A stretch of 64,000 bases of DNA from JAXGXT01 sp040772665 (GTDB lineage: Bacteria; Bacillota; Clostridia; Lachnospirales; Anaerotignaceae). Under the pieces are notes generated by a model, which saw only the letters and a program-made list of their open reading frames with translations, was not told the origin of the DNA and did no database searches. Numbering within the stretch: the stretch's first letter is position 1; each line of letters opens with the position of its first letter. A program made the position numbers and the translations under genes. The stretch spans positions 124,001-188,000 of the forward strand of contig JAXGXT010000001.1 in NCBI GenBank assembly GCA_040772665.1, in the 5' to 3' direction. Of the stretch, positions 8,061 to 17,089 are shown piece by piece.

Positions 8061-10578
8061 TTGTGACTTCCCCCTTTATTGAAACTTGAGGCATTTCAAT
8101 TTCTGTGTCTGCCATAACCTTGGCTTGTATAAGAATTTCACCGTCGGAAGAAATATACTCATAAGGGTTAGTATATAAATTTTCATATAACTTCTCCCAC
8201 ACATTTTCCGTGCTATTGAAAATATACAGTTCTTCAACATTTCCATAAACAACAGGCCATTTTATCTGGAAACTTTCTACCATTAAATAAGAAGGGATAA
8301 CAAAACCGCTGTTCATTATTCCGTCTTGATACACGTATGCAGAATTTCCGCCTGTTCTAAATGTTTCATAATAGTTGCCAAATTCGTCGTACATATCCAT
8401 AGGAGAAATATATCCGAATGGAAGTTGAATTTCACCGCTTTCAACACCCACAGGCACATCCATAACAAAAACTGTATTGTTTTGTTCATTCATTTTTTTA
8501 CCGTTTAAATATTTGCTGCCCTTAATTAAAGATTCATCACTGAAAGCATAAACCTTAAGTGTAAAAGGATTTTCAGATAACGAAGAACTAACGGTTCTGT
8601 CATATCTTATGTTATCAAGAGTTCTTGCACGTCCGTATTTAATGAACATCTCCTCTGAAGCAGACATTCCTCTATTGTATTCTATTTCAAAAACTTCCCA
8701 AGTGTCGCTGTTTATGCCGTAGGAATAATTGTTTCTGTCCGCAATATCTAAGTTTTCAGCCGTAAGCTCTTTTGTTTCACCGCTTACACAATCTCCTATT
8801 CTTATAAGCTGTGTGCCAAAATCAAAAATAATGTCTTGAAGGTCATAGGAGGTATTGTTTGTAATAGTACCTGAAAATCTTCCGTCTTTAAAAACCACAT
8901 CAGCATCTATGGCTCCCCCAAGGTCAATGTTTTTCATGGTTTTAAAGTTGCTTTCTTCCCATCTTTCTTTATCAAGATAGGTAATTTCAGACTTTCCTGA
9001 GGTGTTAATCTCCATTGCAAGCCCCGATTGGCTTTCATATCTATAATTGTTTTTCACAAAAACATCCAAATCAAGATTTTCTTCTGCTCTAAAATCCAGC
9101 CTGCCTTTATCCCTGCTTTTTATTGAAGCAAAAATTTCCGCCTTGCCAGTGCTTGAGCCGTAAACCACATCAACTCTTGACGCTGTGCTTAAAATACTGC
9201 CTCTGTAATAGCTTTTGCTTCCTATGGCAAAAATCACAGCCGATGTTATTAAAGCAAGGGCAGGTATGATTATCCATCCTTTTTCCCGAATATCTCTTTT
9301 TTTAAGAAATACATATATAACAGGGCCAACGGCAATTATATAAAGAGCGATAATTATAAAAATCACAGTGATTCCCGAACCTTTAACTGTGGATATTCTT
9401 CCTGACATATCTTGTATTGGATTATAGCTGTTTTTATTTCCCCAGCTGTCGTTTCCGTCAACAAAAAATTTAAGCGGAAATTCTTTTTCATAAACTCCTC
9501 TTAAAACTTCAGCCATCTGGCTTATTTGAGGAAGAGGATTTTTGCCCAAGTCAAAATTGTGCAATATAATCTTTCCTTCGCCAACACTTAAAGATGAAGT
9601 TGTTGCAATGTTGTTTTCAGAAATAACAACGTTGCCTCCGTTAACTGCGGCATCTGAAACAACTACTCCCTCTGCTCCGCCCATAGTTACTGTTTTTATG
9701 TCAGATGAAAAATCAAACTCGCCTAATTCAAAAAGTCCTCCAAGAACCTTTTGGGCGTTCACTCCCGTTCCCAAAACAAGAAGTCCGCCTCTTTCAAGCC
9801 ACTTTTTTAAAGCATTAACTTGATTTTCACTTAACACAGATGTGTTAAAGTCGTTTATAATTAACATTCTAAAGTTTTCTAAAACTCTGTAATCTTCCGA
9901 AACGTCTTCTTTTGAAAGATAAACCGTTTTAAAATAATCAACACCGTAATAATGTGTTGATTGTTGGTTATAATATACATCATTTTGTTTTAAATAAACA
10001 AGCTCGGAGGGGTTGTCGCTTAAAACTCCTGTCCATACGGAGTTTGGGTCTTTAGGGGCAATTTTAAAGTTTTTCAAAAAAACCGTTTTCCCTTTTTCGT
10101 TTGTAAGATAAACAGTAGAGAAATTGCTTAATACGGAAATATCAGCATTAATATTGATTTCCTTTGCGGCACCTTTTGTAAGCTCCAAATCCGAATAAAA
10201 AACCGCATATCTATTGCTGTCTCCATAAGGGTTACTAAGCTCCGCTTTTAGATTAAGCCTCCCTTTAAAGTCTTCACCGTTGTTTGTAACAATAAATTTA
10301 AAAGGTGTGTGTTTTTCAAGTATATACTCACCGTCAAACCCAATTTTAGCATCAATATAAAACCTTCCGTCGTTTATTTCCTCGGGAAGGTCTTTAACTG
10401 CCTGTTCTTCTAAATCCTCTGCCGCTACAGCTATTTCTGCTGCGGCTGTGGGTTTTGCAGCATAGGCAAAAACCCCGAAAAATGGTGCCGCAAGGCTTAA
10501 AATAAGGCTAAGCACTATAACTATGGCTAAAACAGTAACCATACGCTGCTTAAAATTTCTGCTGTTTTTTCCGTTCAT
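8053..10578 (-). CDS. Large membrane-anchored extracytoplasmic protein, first gene of the VWA/ABC operon
   Basis: An 841-residue protein of no family I can name with confidence. A basic N-terminus and hydrophobic helix (about 13-37) look like a signal anchor. A long extracytoplasmic region contains an amidotransferase-like segment (about 235-290, with GGLLVLGTG). Two further helices lie at about 408-430 and 438-458, followed by a second long beta-rich region. The layout resembles uncharacterised proteins encoded beside ABC-2 exporters and VWA proteins. The start is supported by CCAGGAGGT just upstream. An extended -10 promoter lies about 85 bp upstream, making this the head of the operon. Confidence 0.78.
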   Translation of the reverse strand: MNGKNSRNFKQRMVTVLAIVIVLSLILSLAAPFFGVFAYAAKPTAAAEIAVAAEDLEEQAVKDLPEEINDGRFYIDAKIGFDGEYILEKHTPFKFIVTNNGEDFKGRLNLKAELSNPYGDSNRYAVFYSDLELTKGAAKEININADISVLSNFSTVYLTNEKGKTVFLKNFKIAPKDPNSVWTGVLSDNPSELVYLKQNDVYYNQQSTHYYGVDYFKTVYLSKEDVSEDYRVLENFRMLIINDFNTSVLSENQVNALKKWLERGGLLVLGTGVNAQKVLGGLFELGEFDFSSDIKTVTMGGAEGVVVSDAAVNGGNVVISENNIATTSSLSVGEGKIILHNFDLGKNPLPQISQMAEVLRGVYEKEFPLKFFVDGNDSWGNKNSYNPIQDMSGRISTVKGSGITVIFIIIALYIIAVGPVIYVFLKKRDIREKGWIIIPALALITSAVIFAIGSKSYYRGSILSTASRVDVVYGSSTGKAEIFASIKSRDKGRLDFRAEENLDLDVFVKNNYRYESQSGLAMEINTSGKSEITYLDKERWEESNFKTMKNIDLGGAIDADVVFKDGRFSGTITNNTSYDLQDIIFDFGTQLIRIGDCVSGETKELTAENLDIADRNNYSYGINSDTWEVFEIEYNRGMSASEEMFIKYGRARTLDNIRYDRTVSSSLSENPFTLKVYAFSDESLIKGSKYLNGKKMNEQNNTVFVMDVPVGVESGEIQLPFGYISPMDMYDEFGNYYETFRTGGNSAYVYQDGIMNSGFVIPSYLMVESFQIKWPVVYGNVEELYIFNSTENVWEKLYENLYTNPYEYISSDGEILIQAKVMADTEIEMPQVSIKGEVTND

Positions 10579-10662
10579 ATTTACCTCCTGGTTATATTAT
10601 TAAAATGAAAAATGTCATTATATTGGCAACTTAATAATGTTCCTCTTTTTTGCCTTAAAAGA

Positions 10663-10668
10663 ATTATA
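10663..10668 (-). promoter_or_regulatory. Extended -10 promoter of the VWA/ABC operon
   Basis: On the minus strand the sequence reads TGC-TATAAT, an extended -10 element with no good -35 at 17 bp. It lies 85 bp before the 841-residue gene. The plus-strand promoter of the glycosyltransferase begins only 13 bp away, so the two divergent units share a control region. Confidence 0.55.
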
Positions 10669-10680
10669 GCATACTTTTAG

Positions 10681-10709
10681 TTGATAATTTCATAAATTTG
10701 TATTAAAAT
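10681..10709 (+). promoter_or_regulatory. Candidate sigma-A promoter for the glycosyltransferase-aminotransferase block
   Basis: TTGATA, a 17-bp spacer and TAAAAT on the plus strand, ending 70 bp before the GTG start at 10779. A second TATAAT at 10717-10722 lacks a matching -35. Confidence 0.5.
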
Positions 10710-10778
10710 TGCTTTGTATAATCTTTACATTTTGATTTTTACAAATTTATTCAATACTCTTAAAAAGGAGTTTTTACT

Positions 10779-12152
10779 GTGAACATAGGACTTTTTACAG
10801 ACACATATTTCCCTCAAATTAATGGTGTGGGAACTTCTACTTTCACCCTTGCCAAGCAGCTTCGCTCTTTAGGGCATAATGTGTATATCTTTACTCCGGC
10901 AGATCCTGTTTTAAGCGAAGAACAGTATGAAAAGGATGTAATAAGGATGCCCAGTATACCTTTCGTTTTTATTCACAGTTTCCGAGTGGGTATTGTTTAT
11001 CCGCCCCATGTTCTTATTAAAATAAGAAAGCTTAATTTAGATATAATTCATACACAAACTGAATTTTCTTTGGGGATGCTTGGCAAAACCTTTTCAAAAG
11101 CCTTTGGCATACCCATGGTGCATACCTACCACACAATGTATGAAGACTATGTCCACTACATTGTAAACGGACACCTTATAACCACCTCAATGGCTCATAC
11201 CTTCAGCAAGGTTTTTTGTAACTTTGCCCTTCATGTAATTGCGCCGACACAAAAGGTTATGTCTTCGCTTTATGACTATGGTGTAACAAAAAAAATCAGC
11301 GTTATTCCAACAGGCATAAACATTGAAAAGTTCAGAAAAAGCAACTATAATGCTTCTGACACCTTAAAACTCAAAAAATCTTTAGGACTTGAAGAACATC
11401 ATAAAGTTATACTTTTTGTGGGCAGGGTGGCAAGGGAAAAAAGCATTGACATAATTTTAGACGGTCTGCCTGCTGTTTTTGAAAAAAATGAAAGCGCAAG
11501 ATTTCTTGTTATAGGCGACGGCCCACATAAAGAAACCCTTGAAAAATATGCCCTTAGCCTTGGAATAAGCCATAAAGTAATTTTTGCAGGGGCAAAACCA
11601 TGGACAGAAATAGGCTCTTACTATCAAGTGGGTGATATTTTTGTAAGTGCCTCGGTTTCAGAAACCCAAGGTCTTACTTTTGTGGAGGCTATGGCATCGG
11701 GGCTTCCTGTTATAGCAAAAAAAGACCCTTGTATAGAAGGGGTTATAGAAGATGAAGAAAACGGTCTTGTTTTTGAAAACGATGAAGATATATCCTCCAA
11801 GATTTTAGAACTTTTGGAAGACAATAAAAAATATAGCATAATTTCAAAAAAAGCATCTGAATTTTCTGAAACCTTGTCGGAAGAAACCTTTGGCAAAAGC
11901 ATTGAAACCCTTTATAAAGATGTGGTATCTTCACATGCCCAACTAAAAGGTGCTGCTAAGAATAGTGACGACTTTGCGCCAAAACCGCATCCGGCTAAAA
12001 TAAATATTATAAAAAGAATTGCAACATATGAGATTATTCAAATTAAACGTGCAAGGATAAAAATAAAGGATATAGCTTCCACACCTGCAAAAGTGGTTAG
12101 AAAGTATGTATCCGAAAAAACAGACAACGGAGGAGAAAAAGATGATTTCTGA
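10779..12152 (+). CDS. GT4-family glycosyltransferase (glycolipid synthase-like)
   Basis: A 457-residue protein that starts with GTG, eight bases after AAGGAG. The N-terminus (IGLFTDTYFPQINGV) is the classic opening of GT4 glycosyltransferases of the diacylglycerol glucosyltransferase and mannosyltransferase group. The nucleotide-sugar site motifs are present: FVGRVAREKSID near residue 211 and the E-x7-E-like segment SETQGLTFVEAMASGLPV near 290. About 70 basic residues after the GT-B core form an amphipathic tail that may bind membrane. The likely reaction is sugar transfer from an NDP-sugar to a membrane lipid acceptor; the exact sugar and acceptor are not visible. Its end overlaps the next gene by 11 bp. 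Confidence 0.85.
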   Translation: MNIGLFTDTYFPQINGVGTSTFTLAKQLRSLGHNVYIFTPADPVLSEEQYEKDVIRMPSIPFVFIHSFRVGIVYPPHVLIKIRKLNLDIIHTQTEFSLGMLGKTFSKAFGIPMVHTYHTMYEDYVHYIVNGHLITTSMAHTFSKVFCNFALHVIAPTQKVMSSLYDYGVTKKISVIPTGINIEKFRKSNYNASDTLKLKKSLGLEEHHKVILFVGRVAREKSIDIILDGLPAVFEKNESARFLVIGDGPHKETLEKYALSLGISHKVIFAGAKPWTEIGSYYQVGDIFVSASVSETQGLTFVEAMASGLPVIAKKDPCIEGVIEDEENGLVFENDEDISSKILELLEDNKKYSIISKKASEFSETLSEETFGKSIETLYKDVVSSHAQLKGAAKNSDDFAPKPHPAKINIIKRIATYEIIQIKRARIKIKDIASTPAKVVRKYVSEKTDNGGEKDDF

Positions 12153-13329
12153 TAAGATGGTAAACCTTGTTAAAGGAAGCTCTGTAATAAGAGCAATGTT
12201 TGAAGAAGGGAAAAAAATGGCGGCTGTATACGGAGCTGAAAACGTGTATGATTTCAGCCTTGGAAACCCAAGTGTTTCCGCCCCTGATGAGGTTAAAAAA
12301 GCTGCGATAAAAATTCTTGAAGAAACAGAGCCTATGGCTCTTCATGGATATCCCAACAATGCAGGGTTTGAAGATGTAAGGCTTGCACTTGCAAATAAAT
12401 CCAATTCACTTCATAACACAGACTATACAGAAGCAAATATAATTATGACAGCAGGGGCGGCGGCGGCACTTAACATAATTTTAAAGTCCGTTTTAAACCC
12501 CGGGGATGAAGTTGTTACATTTGCACCCTATTTTGGTGAATACAAGGCTTATACAGAAAATTATGACGGTGTTCTTATAACAGTGCCTGCTGATATAACA
12601 ACCTTTCAGCCAAACCTTAAAGCCTTTAAAGAAAGCCTTTCGGAAAAAACAAAGGCTGTTATAATAAACACACCAAATAACCCCACAGGAGTAATTTATT
12701 CTGAGGAAACATTAAAAGCCTTAGGCGAAATCTTAAAAGAGAAAGAAAAAGAAATAGGGCATCCTATTTTCTTAATCAGCGACGAGCCATACAGAGAGTT
12801 GTTCTACGGAGATTTTGAAATACCATTTGTGCCGGATTTTTACGATAATTCTTTTATTGCCTACTCCTACAGCAAAAGCCTTTCTCTTCCGGGAGAAAGA
12901 ATAGGCTATGTAACAGTTAACTCCAAAATGGAGGATTTTGATACTGTTATTCAGGCACTCACTGTTGCCAACAGGGTTTCCGGTTTTGTAAATGCACCAA
13001 CACTTTGGCAGAAAGTTATTCCTTATGTTCTTGAAACAAAGGTTGATATAAGCATTTATAAAAGAAACAGGGATGCAATATTAGAAATGTTTGAAGAACT
13101 TGGATATGAATGTGTTAAACCTGACGGTGCGTTTTATGTTTTTCCCAAAAGCCTTATTGAAGATGATGTGGAATTTTGTAAAGCTGCAAAGGAATTTAAT
13201 ATACTTATAGTTCCGGGCACAACCTTCGGCTGTCCGGGGCATTTTAGAATGTCTTACTGTGTGTCTGAAAAAACTGTTATAAACTCAAAAGAAAAATTCA
13301 AATTATTAAAAGAAAAATTTTCGAGGTAA
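12142..13329 (+). CDS. PLP-dependent aminotransferase, class I/II
   Basis: A 395-residue fold-type I aminotransferase. The ATG at 12142 is preferred over an in-frame ATG 36 bp upstream because GGAGGAG lies at 12129-12135. Visible family landmarks are NTPNNPTGVIYS (about residue 170), SDEPYREL with the cofactor aspartate, the Schiff-base lysine in SYSKSLSLPGERIGY, and the substrate arginine in PGHFRMSYC near the C-terminus. It belongs to the aspartate-type aminotransferase group; the amino acid used cannot be set from sequence. It overlaps the glycosyltransferase by 11 bp and lies 5 bp before the HisC-like gene, so the three genes form one transcript. Confidence 0.88.
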   Translation: MISDKMVNLVKGSSVIRAMFEEGKKMAAVYGAENVYDFSLGNPSVSAPDEVKKAAIKILEETEPMALHGYPNNAGFEDVRLALANKSNSLHNTDYTEANIIMTAGAAAALNIILKSVLNPGDEVVTFAPYFGEYKAYTENYDGVLITVPADITTFQPNLKAFKESLSEKTKAVIINTPNNPTGVIYSEETLKALGEILKEKEKEIGHPIFLISDEPYRELFYGDFEIPFVPDFYDNSFIAYSYSKSLSLPGERIGYVTVNSKMEDFDTVIQALTVANRVSGFVNAPTLWQKVIPYVLETKVDISIYKRNRDAILEMFEELGYECVKPDGAFYVFPKSLIEDDVEFCKAAKEFNILIVPGTTFGCPGHFRMSYCVSEKTVINSKEKFKLLKEKFSR

Positions 13330-13334
13330 TTAAA

Positions 13335-14408
13335 ATGTCAAAACCATGGAGCGACAAATTAAGAATTGTAAAACCATATGTCCCTGGGGAACAAAGCAAA
13401 AATAAAAATATTATAAAACTAAATGCGAATGAAAATCCATATCCCCCTTCCCCAAAGGTTTCCGAAGCTATAAGAAACTTCAACTGGGAAAATTTGAAGG
13501 CATATCCTGATGCAAATGCCGAAAAAATTGTTTCTGCCCTTGCTGATTTTCATGGTGTTGAAAAAAATCAAATTTTTGTGGGCAACGGCTCTGACGATGT
13601 AATTGCACTTTGTTTTATGTCCTTTTTTAATTCAAGCAAGCCCATTGTCTTTCCAGACATTACATATTCTTTTTATCCTGTTTGGTGCAATCTTTTTAAT
13701 GTGCCCTATGAAACAAAGCCCTTGGACAAGGATTTCAGAATAAATTCTAAGGATTATTACGAAGAAAACGGAGGAATAATTCTGCCAAACCCCAATGCTC
13801 CCACAGGCATAGGCGAGGGAGAAGATTTTTTACGGGATATTCTTGACAACAACAAAGATGTTATAGTAATTATTGATGAAGCGTATGTGGATTTTGGTTG
13901 TTACAGTGCAATTAAGCTTTTGTCTGAATATGAAAATCTTATTATTGTTCATACATTTTCAAAATCACGTTCTTTAGCGGGAATGAGAATAGGTGCTGCC
14001 ATAGGAAGTCCTCAGCTTATTTCGCTTTTAAATTCAGTTAAAAACAGCTATAACAGTTATACCCTTGACAGTGTTGCCATTGAGGCGGGCACAGCGTCTA
14101 TATTGGATAACGAATATTTTGAAAACACTCTTACAAAAATTATTAAAACAAGAAAGCTTTTTTCTAAAGAGCTTAAAGGTTTAGGGTTTTATGTATATCC
14201 TTCAAGTGCCAACTTTATTTTAACAACTCATTCAGATATAAATGCCGAAGAACTTTTTGAAAGCTGTAAAGCTGAAAATATTTTTATAAGATACTTCAAG
14301 CTGCCAAGAATTGAAAACCATCTTAGAATTACAATTGGAACTGAGGAAGAAATGGAAGTTCTTCTTAATTTTATTAAAAAGTATATAAAAGACAAGTCTA
14401 TTAAATAG
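13335..14408 (+). CDS. hisC: Histidinol-phosphate aminotransferase-like protein
   Basis: A 357-residue aminotransferase of the HisC group. LNANENPYPPSPKV near residue 25, GNGSDDVI near 83, PNAPTGIG near 150, VIIDEAYVDF near 178 and the PLP lysine in HTFSKSRSLAGMRIG near 215 are all present. HisC moves the amino group from glutamate to imidazole-acetol phosphate in histidine synthesis, but HisC-like proteins outside his operons may act on other substrates. No other his gene is nearby, so the physiological role is uncertain. A factor-independent terminator follows 5 bp after its stop codon. Confidence 0.8.
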   Translation: MSKPWSDKLRIVKPYVPGEQSKNKNIIKLNANENPYPPSPKVSEAIRNFNWENLKAYPDANAEKIVSALADFHGVEKNQIFVGNGSDDVIALCFMSFFNSSKPIVFPDITYSFYPVWCNLFNVPYETKPLDKDFRINSKDYYEENGGIILPNPNAPTGIGEGEDFLRDILDNNKDVIVIIDEAYVDFGCYSAIKLLSEYENLIIVHTFSKSRSLAGMRIGAAIGSPQLISLLNSVKNSYNSYTLDSVAIEAGTASILDNEYFENTLTKIIKTRKLFSKELKGLGFYVYPSSANFILTTHSDINAEELFESCKAENIFIRYFKLPRIENHLRITIGTEEEMEVLLNFIKKYIKDKSIK

Positions 14409-14412
14409 CATT

Positions 14413-14449
14413 AAAAAAAGCCATGTGTGTTTTAACCGCATGGCTTTTT
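14413..14449 (+). terminator. Terminator after the HisC-like gene
   Basis: AAAAAGCCATG (14415-14425) pairs with CATGGCTTTTT (14439-14449), giving an 11-bp stem ending in a T-run just after the stop codon at 14408. Confidence 0.85.
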
Positions 14450-14460
14450 AGTTACAGAAT

Positions 14461-14925
14461 AAAACCTTGGGGCCTTGCCCCAACCCCCACAAGGGTTTCA
14501 CCCTTGACCCATATAAAAAGCTTAGCGGGCAAGAGTTTGATTTCCAAGCTGCAGTTTTTTATGGCAGTAAAGTTTAAGGGTTTTCTTCGATTTATAAAAC
14601 CTTGGAACTTCGCCCCAATCCCCACAAGGGTTTCACCCTTGACCCACATAAAAAGCTTAGCGATCAAGAGTTTGATTTCCAAACCGCAGTTTTTTATGGC
14701 GGTAAAGTTTAAGGGTTTTCTTCGATTTATAAAACCTTTGGGCTTTGCCCCAATCCCCACAAGGGTTTCACCCTTGACCCACATAAAAAGCTTAGCGAGC
14801 AAGAGTTTGTTTTCCAAGCCGAAGTTTTTTATGGCGGTAAAGTTTAAGGGTTTTCTTCGATTTATAAAACCTTGGAGCTTTGCCCCAATCCCCACAAGGG
14901 TTTCACCCTTGACCCACATAAAAAC
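14461..14925. repeat. 135-bp tandem repeat, three full copies and one partial
   Basis: Copies start at 14461, 14596, 14731 and 14866, an exact 135-bp period; the fourth is cut after about 60 bp, right at the aspartokinase stop codon. Each copy holds an AAGGGT-ttc-ACCCTT triloop hairpin that is conserved in all four. A second hairpin, TTGGGGC-nnn-GCCCCAA, is perfect only in copy 1. Because 135 is a multiple of three, open frames persist on both strands, but these are by-products of the repeat. The hairpin half of the unit recurs alone at 49.2 kb. Confidence 0.95.
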
Positions 14926-14927
14926 TT

Positions 14928-16154
14928 TTAATTTTTTCTCAGGCTTTGTGTTGCAAGATTAAACTTATCATGGATTGCAATAATGGCATTTTCCACATCA
15001 CTTTCTTTTATGAGCACTGAAATCTTAATTTCAGATGTGGAAATCATCCCTATATTAACACCTGCATCATAAAGAGCTTCGAACATAATGCTTGCAACCC
15101 CCGAATTTGTTGCCATTCCTGCTCCTACAATGGACACCTTTGCAACATCTTCATCATAAGAAACTCTCTTTGCACCAAACCTTAATTTATTTTCCTCCAA
15201 AACTTCCATTGTGTGGTCTAAATCACCTTTATTTACAGTAAAGGAAATGTCGTTTGTTCCGTCACGTCCTATGGACTGAATAATAATATCAACAGAAATG
15301 TTTTTCTTTTCAAGAAGAGAAAACACCCTAAAAGCCTTGCCAGGCTCGTCAGGAAGCCCCTCAATAGTAATTCTTGCTATATCTTTATCGGATGCAACTC
15401 CGCTTACAAGCATTTTTTCCACCTTTGTTTCCTCCTTAACAACTGTCCCTTCTTCTTTTGTTAAACTTGAGCGAACAACAAGCTCCACATGGTACTTTTG
15501 TGCAACCTCAACAGAACGTGTGTGAAGCACCTTTGCGCCCAAAGAAGCCAACTCCGCCATTTCGTTATAGCTTATTTCGTCTAACTTCCTTGCGTCTTTA
15601 ACAATTCTCGGATCAGCTGTGTAAACACCTGCAACATCTGTATAAATCTCACATTTGTCTGCATTTAAGGCTGCGGCAATAGCCACCGCACTTGTGTCGG
15701 AGCCGCCTCTGCCCAAGGTTGTAATGTCCTCATATTTGTTAACACCCTGAAAACCGGTAACAATAACAATATTTTTTCTTGCCAGCTCCTGCTCAATTCG
15801 TCCTCGGCTTATGGTTTTTATTTTCGCATTGGAATGAACGGATGTGGTGTCAATTCCCACCTGTATAGCATTAAGGGATACTGCGCCATAACCCATTTTT
15901 TGAAGCGCCATTGCCATAAGTGAAACACTTTGCTGTTCTCCTGTGGAAAGAAGCATGTCAATTTCTCTTTTTGAAGCCTGTGGGTTTATTTCTTTAGCCT
16001 TTTTTATAAGTTGGTCTGTTGTTTTTCCCTGTGCAGACAAAACAACAATTACATCATTGCCTTGGTCATAACACTCTGCAATTCTTGATGCAACATTAAA
16101 AATCTTTTCTGCATCTGCAACAGAGCTTCCGCCATATTTTTGAACTACTAACAA
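14928..16154 (-). CDS. lysC: Aspartate kinase
   Basis: A 408-residue aspartokinase that phosphorylates aspartate in the first step to threonine, methionine and lysine. KYGGSSVAD at 6-14 is the kinase signature, and GRGGSDTSAVAIA near 150 and the TDVAGVYTADPR segment complete the catalytic domain. Two ACT domains (about 265-400) provide feedback control; the final one includes SEIKISVLI. It is the last gene of the hom-thrB-lysC operon, 30 bp after thrB. The operon context points to a threonine-directed isoenzyme. Its 3' end abuts the tandem repeat, and no conventional terminator is visible between them. Confidence 0.95.
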   Translation of the reverse strand: MLVVQKYGGSSVADAEKIFNVASRIAECYDQGNDVIVVLSAQGKTTDQLIKKAKEINPQASKREIDMLLSTGEQQSVSLMAMALQKMGYGAVSLNAIQVGIDTTSVHSNAKIKTISRGRIEQELARKNIVIVTGFQGVNKYEDITTLGRGGSDTSAVAIAAALNADKCEIYTDVAGVYTADPRIVKDARKLDEISYNEMAELASLGAKVLHTRSVEVAQKYHVELVVRSSLTKEEGTVVKEETKVEKMLVSGVASDKDIARITIEGLPDEPGKAFRVFSLLEKKNISVDIIIQSIGRDGTNDISFTVNKGDLDHTMEVLEENKLRFGAKRVSYDEDVAKVSIVGAGMATNSGVASIMFEALYDAGVNIGMISTSEIKISVLIKESDVENAIIAIHDKFNLATQSLRKN

Positions 16155-16184
16155 AGTCTTTCCTCCATTTCATCATTTTGAAGC

Positions 16185-17087
16185 TTATTCTGAAACTATT
16201 CTGACACCTTCCAAATCAGGCTTTAAAATTTCTAAAGTCCATCTATGCGGAATTGTATTTAAATAGCCGTTCATCTGCTGTGTAAACTCGTCTTTCATAT
16301 CGTCTGTAACAACACTCACAAGTGTCGGCCCTGCACCGCTTAAATAAGAAGCTTTTGCCCCATATTCATCAGCTTTTTCAAAAATTTCTTTCATTCCCGG
16401 AACCAAAGCAAGCCTATAAGGCTGGTGTATTCTGTCATCCATAGCCATTTTTAAATTGTCTATTCTTCCCGTAATCATAGATGCAACCAAAAGCCCTGTT
16501 CTTGAAGAATTAAATATTGCGTCTTTTCTTGTAACGGTGTAAGGAAGAACCTCCCTTGATTTTTCCGTTTCAATGGGGAACTCAGGCACCATTATTGCAA
16601 AAGATAAGTTTTCAGGAATAGGAATTTTAACATGACGAACTTCTTCCTTGCTTAATGCACCAACAACCATGCCCCCAAGAATTGCAGGGTTGGAGTTATC
16701 AGGGTGACCTTCTATTCTTGCGGCAATTTCCGCCAGTTTATCCTTTGAGTAGTGACATCCTGAAAGGTCATTTGCCGCAACCAAGCCTGCAACGATGCAA
16801 GCGGCACTGCTTCCAAGACCTCTTGTGTGAGGTATGTAATCTTCTTGTATAAGCCTTACCCCAGGCATCTTTTTGTCTATCATTTTATAAAAATCAACCA
16901 TTGTTTTATATATAAGGTTTGTTTTATCAGTTGGTATCCTTTGTTTATGTTTTTTATTAACAAGTATTTGAAGCTCATCTTCTATTTCAACAAACCAAAG
17001 ATGATTATATTTTTGAAATGCAATGCCAATGCTGTCAAAGCCGGAACCCATGTTAGCCGAGGTCGCAGGTACAATAATATGTTTCAT
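16185..17087 (-). CDS. thrB: Homoserine kinase
   Basis: A 300-residue GHMP-family kinase that phosphorylates homoserine on the way to threonine. The ATP-binding motif PHTRGLGSSAA lies at 87-97, the N-terminal PATSANMGSGFDSIG matches ThrB, and the C-terminal LSGAGPTLVS motif near 255 closes the active site. It starts 2 bp after hom and is followed by aspartokinase. Threonine synthase (thrC) is not in the window. Confidence 0.95.
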   Translation of the reverse strand: MKHIIVPATSANMGSGFDSIGIAFQKYNHLWFVEIEDELQILVNKKHKQRIPTDKTNLIYKTMVDFYKMIDKKMPGVRLIQEDYIPHTRGLGSSAACIVAGLVAANDLSGCHYSKDKLAEIAARIEGHPDNSNPAILGGMVVGALSKEEVRHVKIPIPENLSFAIMVPEFPIETEKSREVLPYTVTRKDAIFNSSRTGLLVASMITGRIDNLKMAMDDRIHQPYRLALVPGMKEIFEKADEYGAKASYLSGAGPTLVSVVTDDMKDEFTQQMNGYLNTIPHRWTLEILKPDLEGVRIVSE

Positions 17088-17089
17088 TT

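Noticed and set aside
13335..14408. Histidine biosynthesis operon
   Set aside because: Only the HisC-like gene is present; no other his gene lies nearby.
14461..14925. CRISPR array
   Set aside because: The units are contiguous 135-bp copies with no unique spacers and no cas genes nearby.
14423..14962. Open frames of 155-179 codons on both strands
   Set aside because: They are produced by the 135-bp tandem repeat, whose period is a multiple of three; no ribosome binding site and no non-repeat coding signal.
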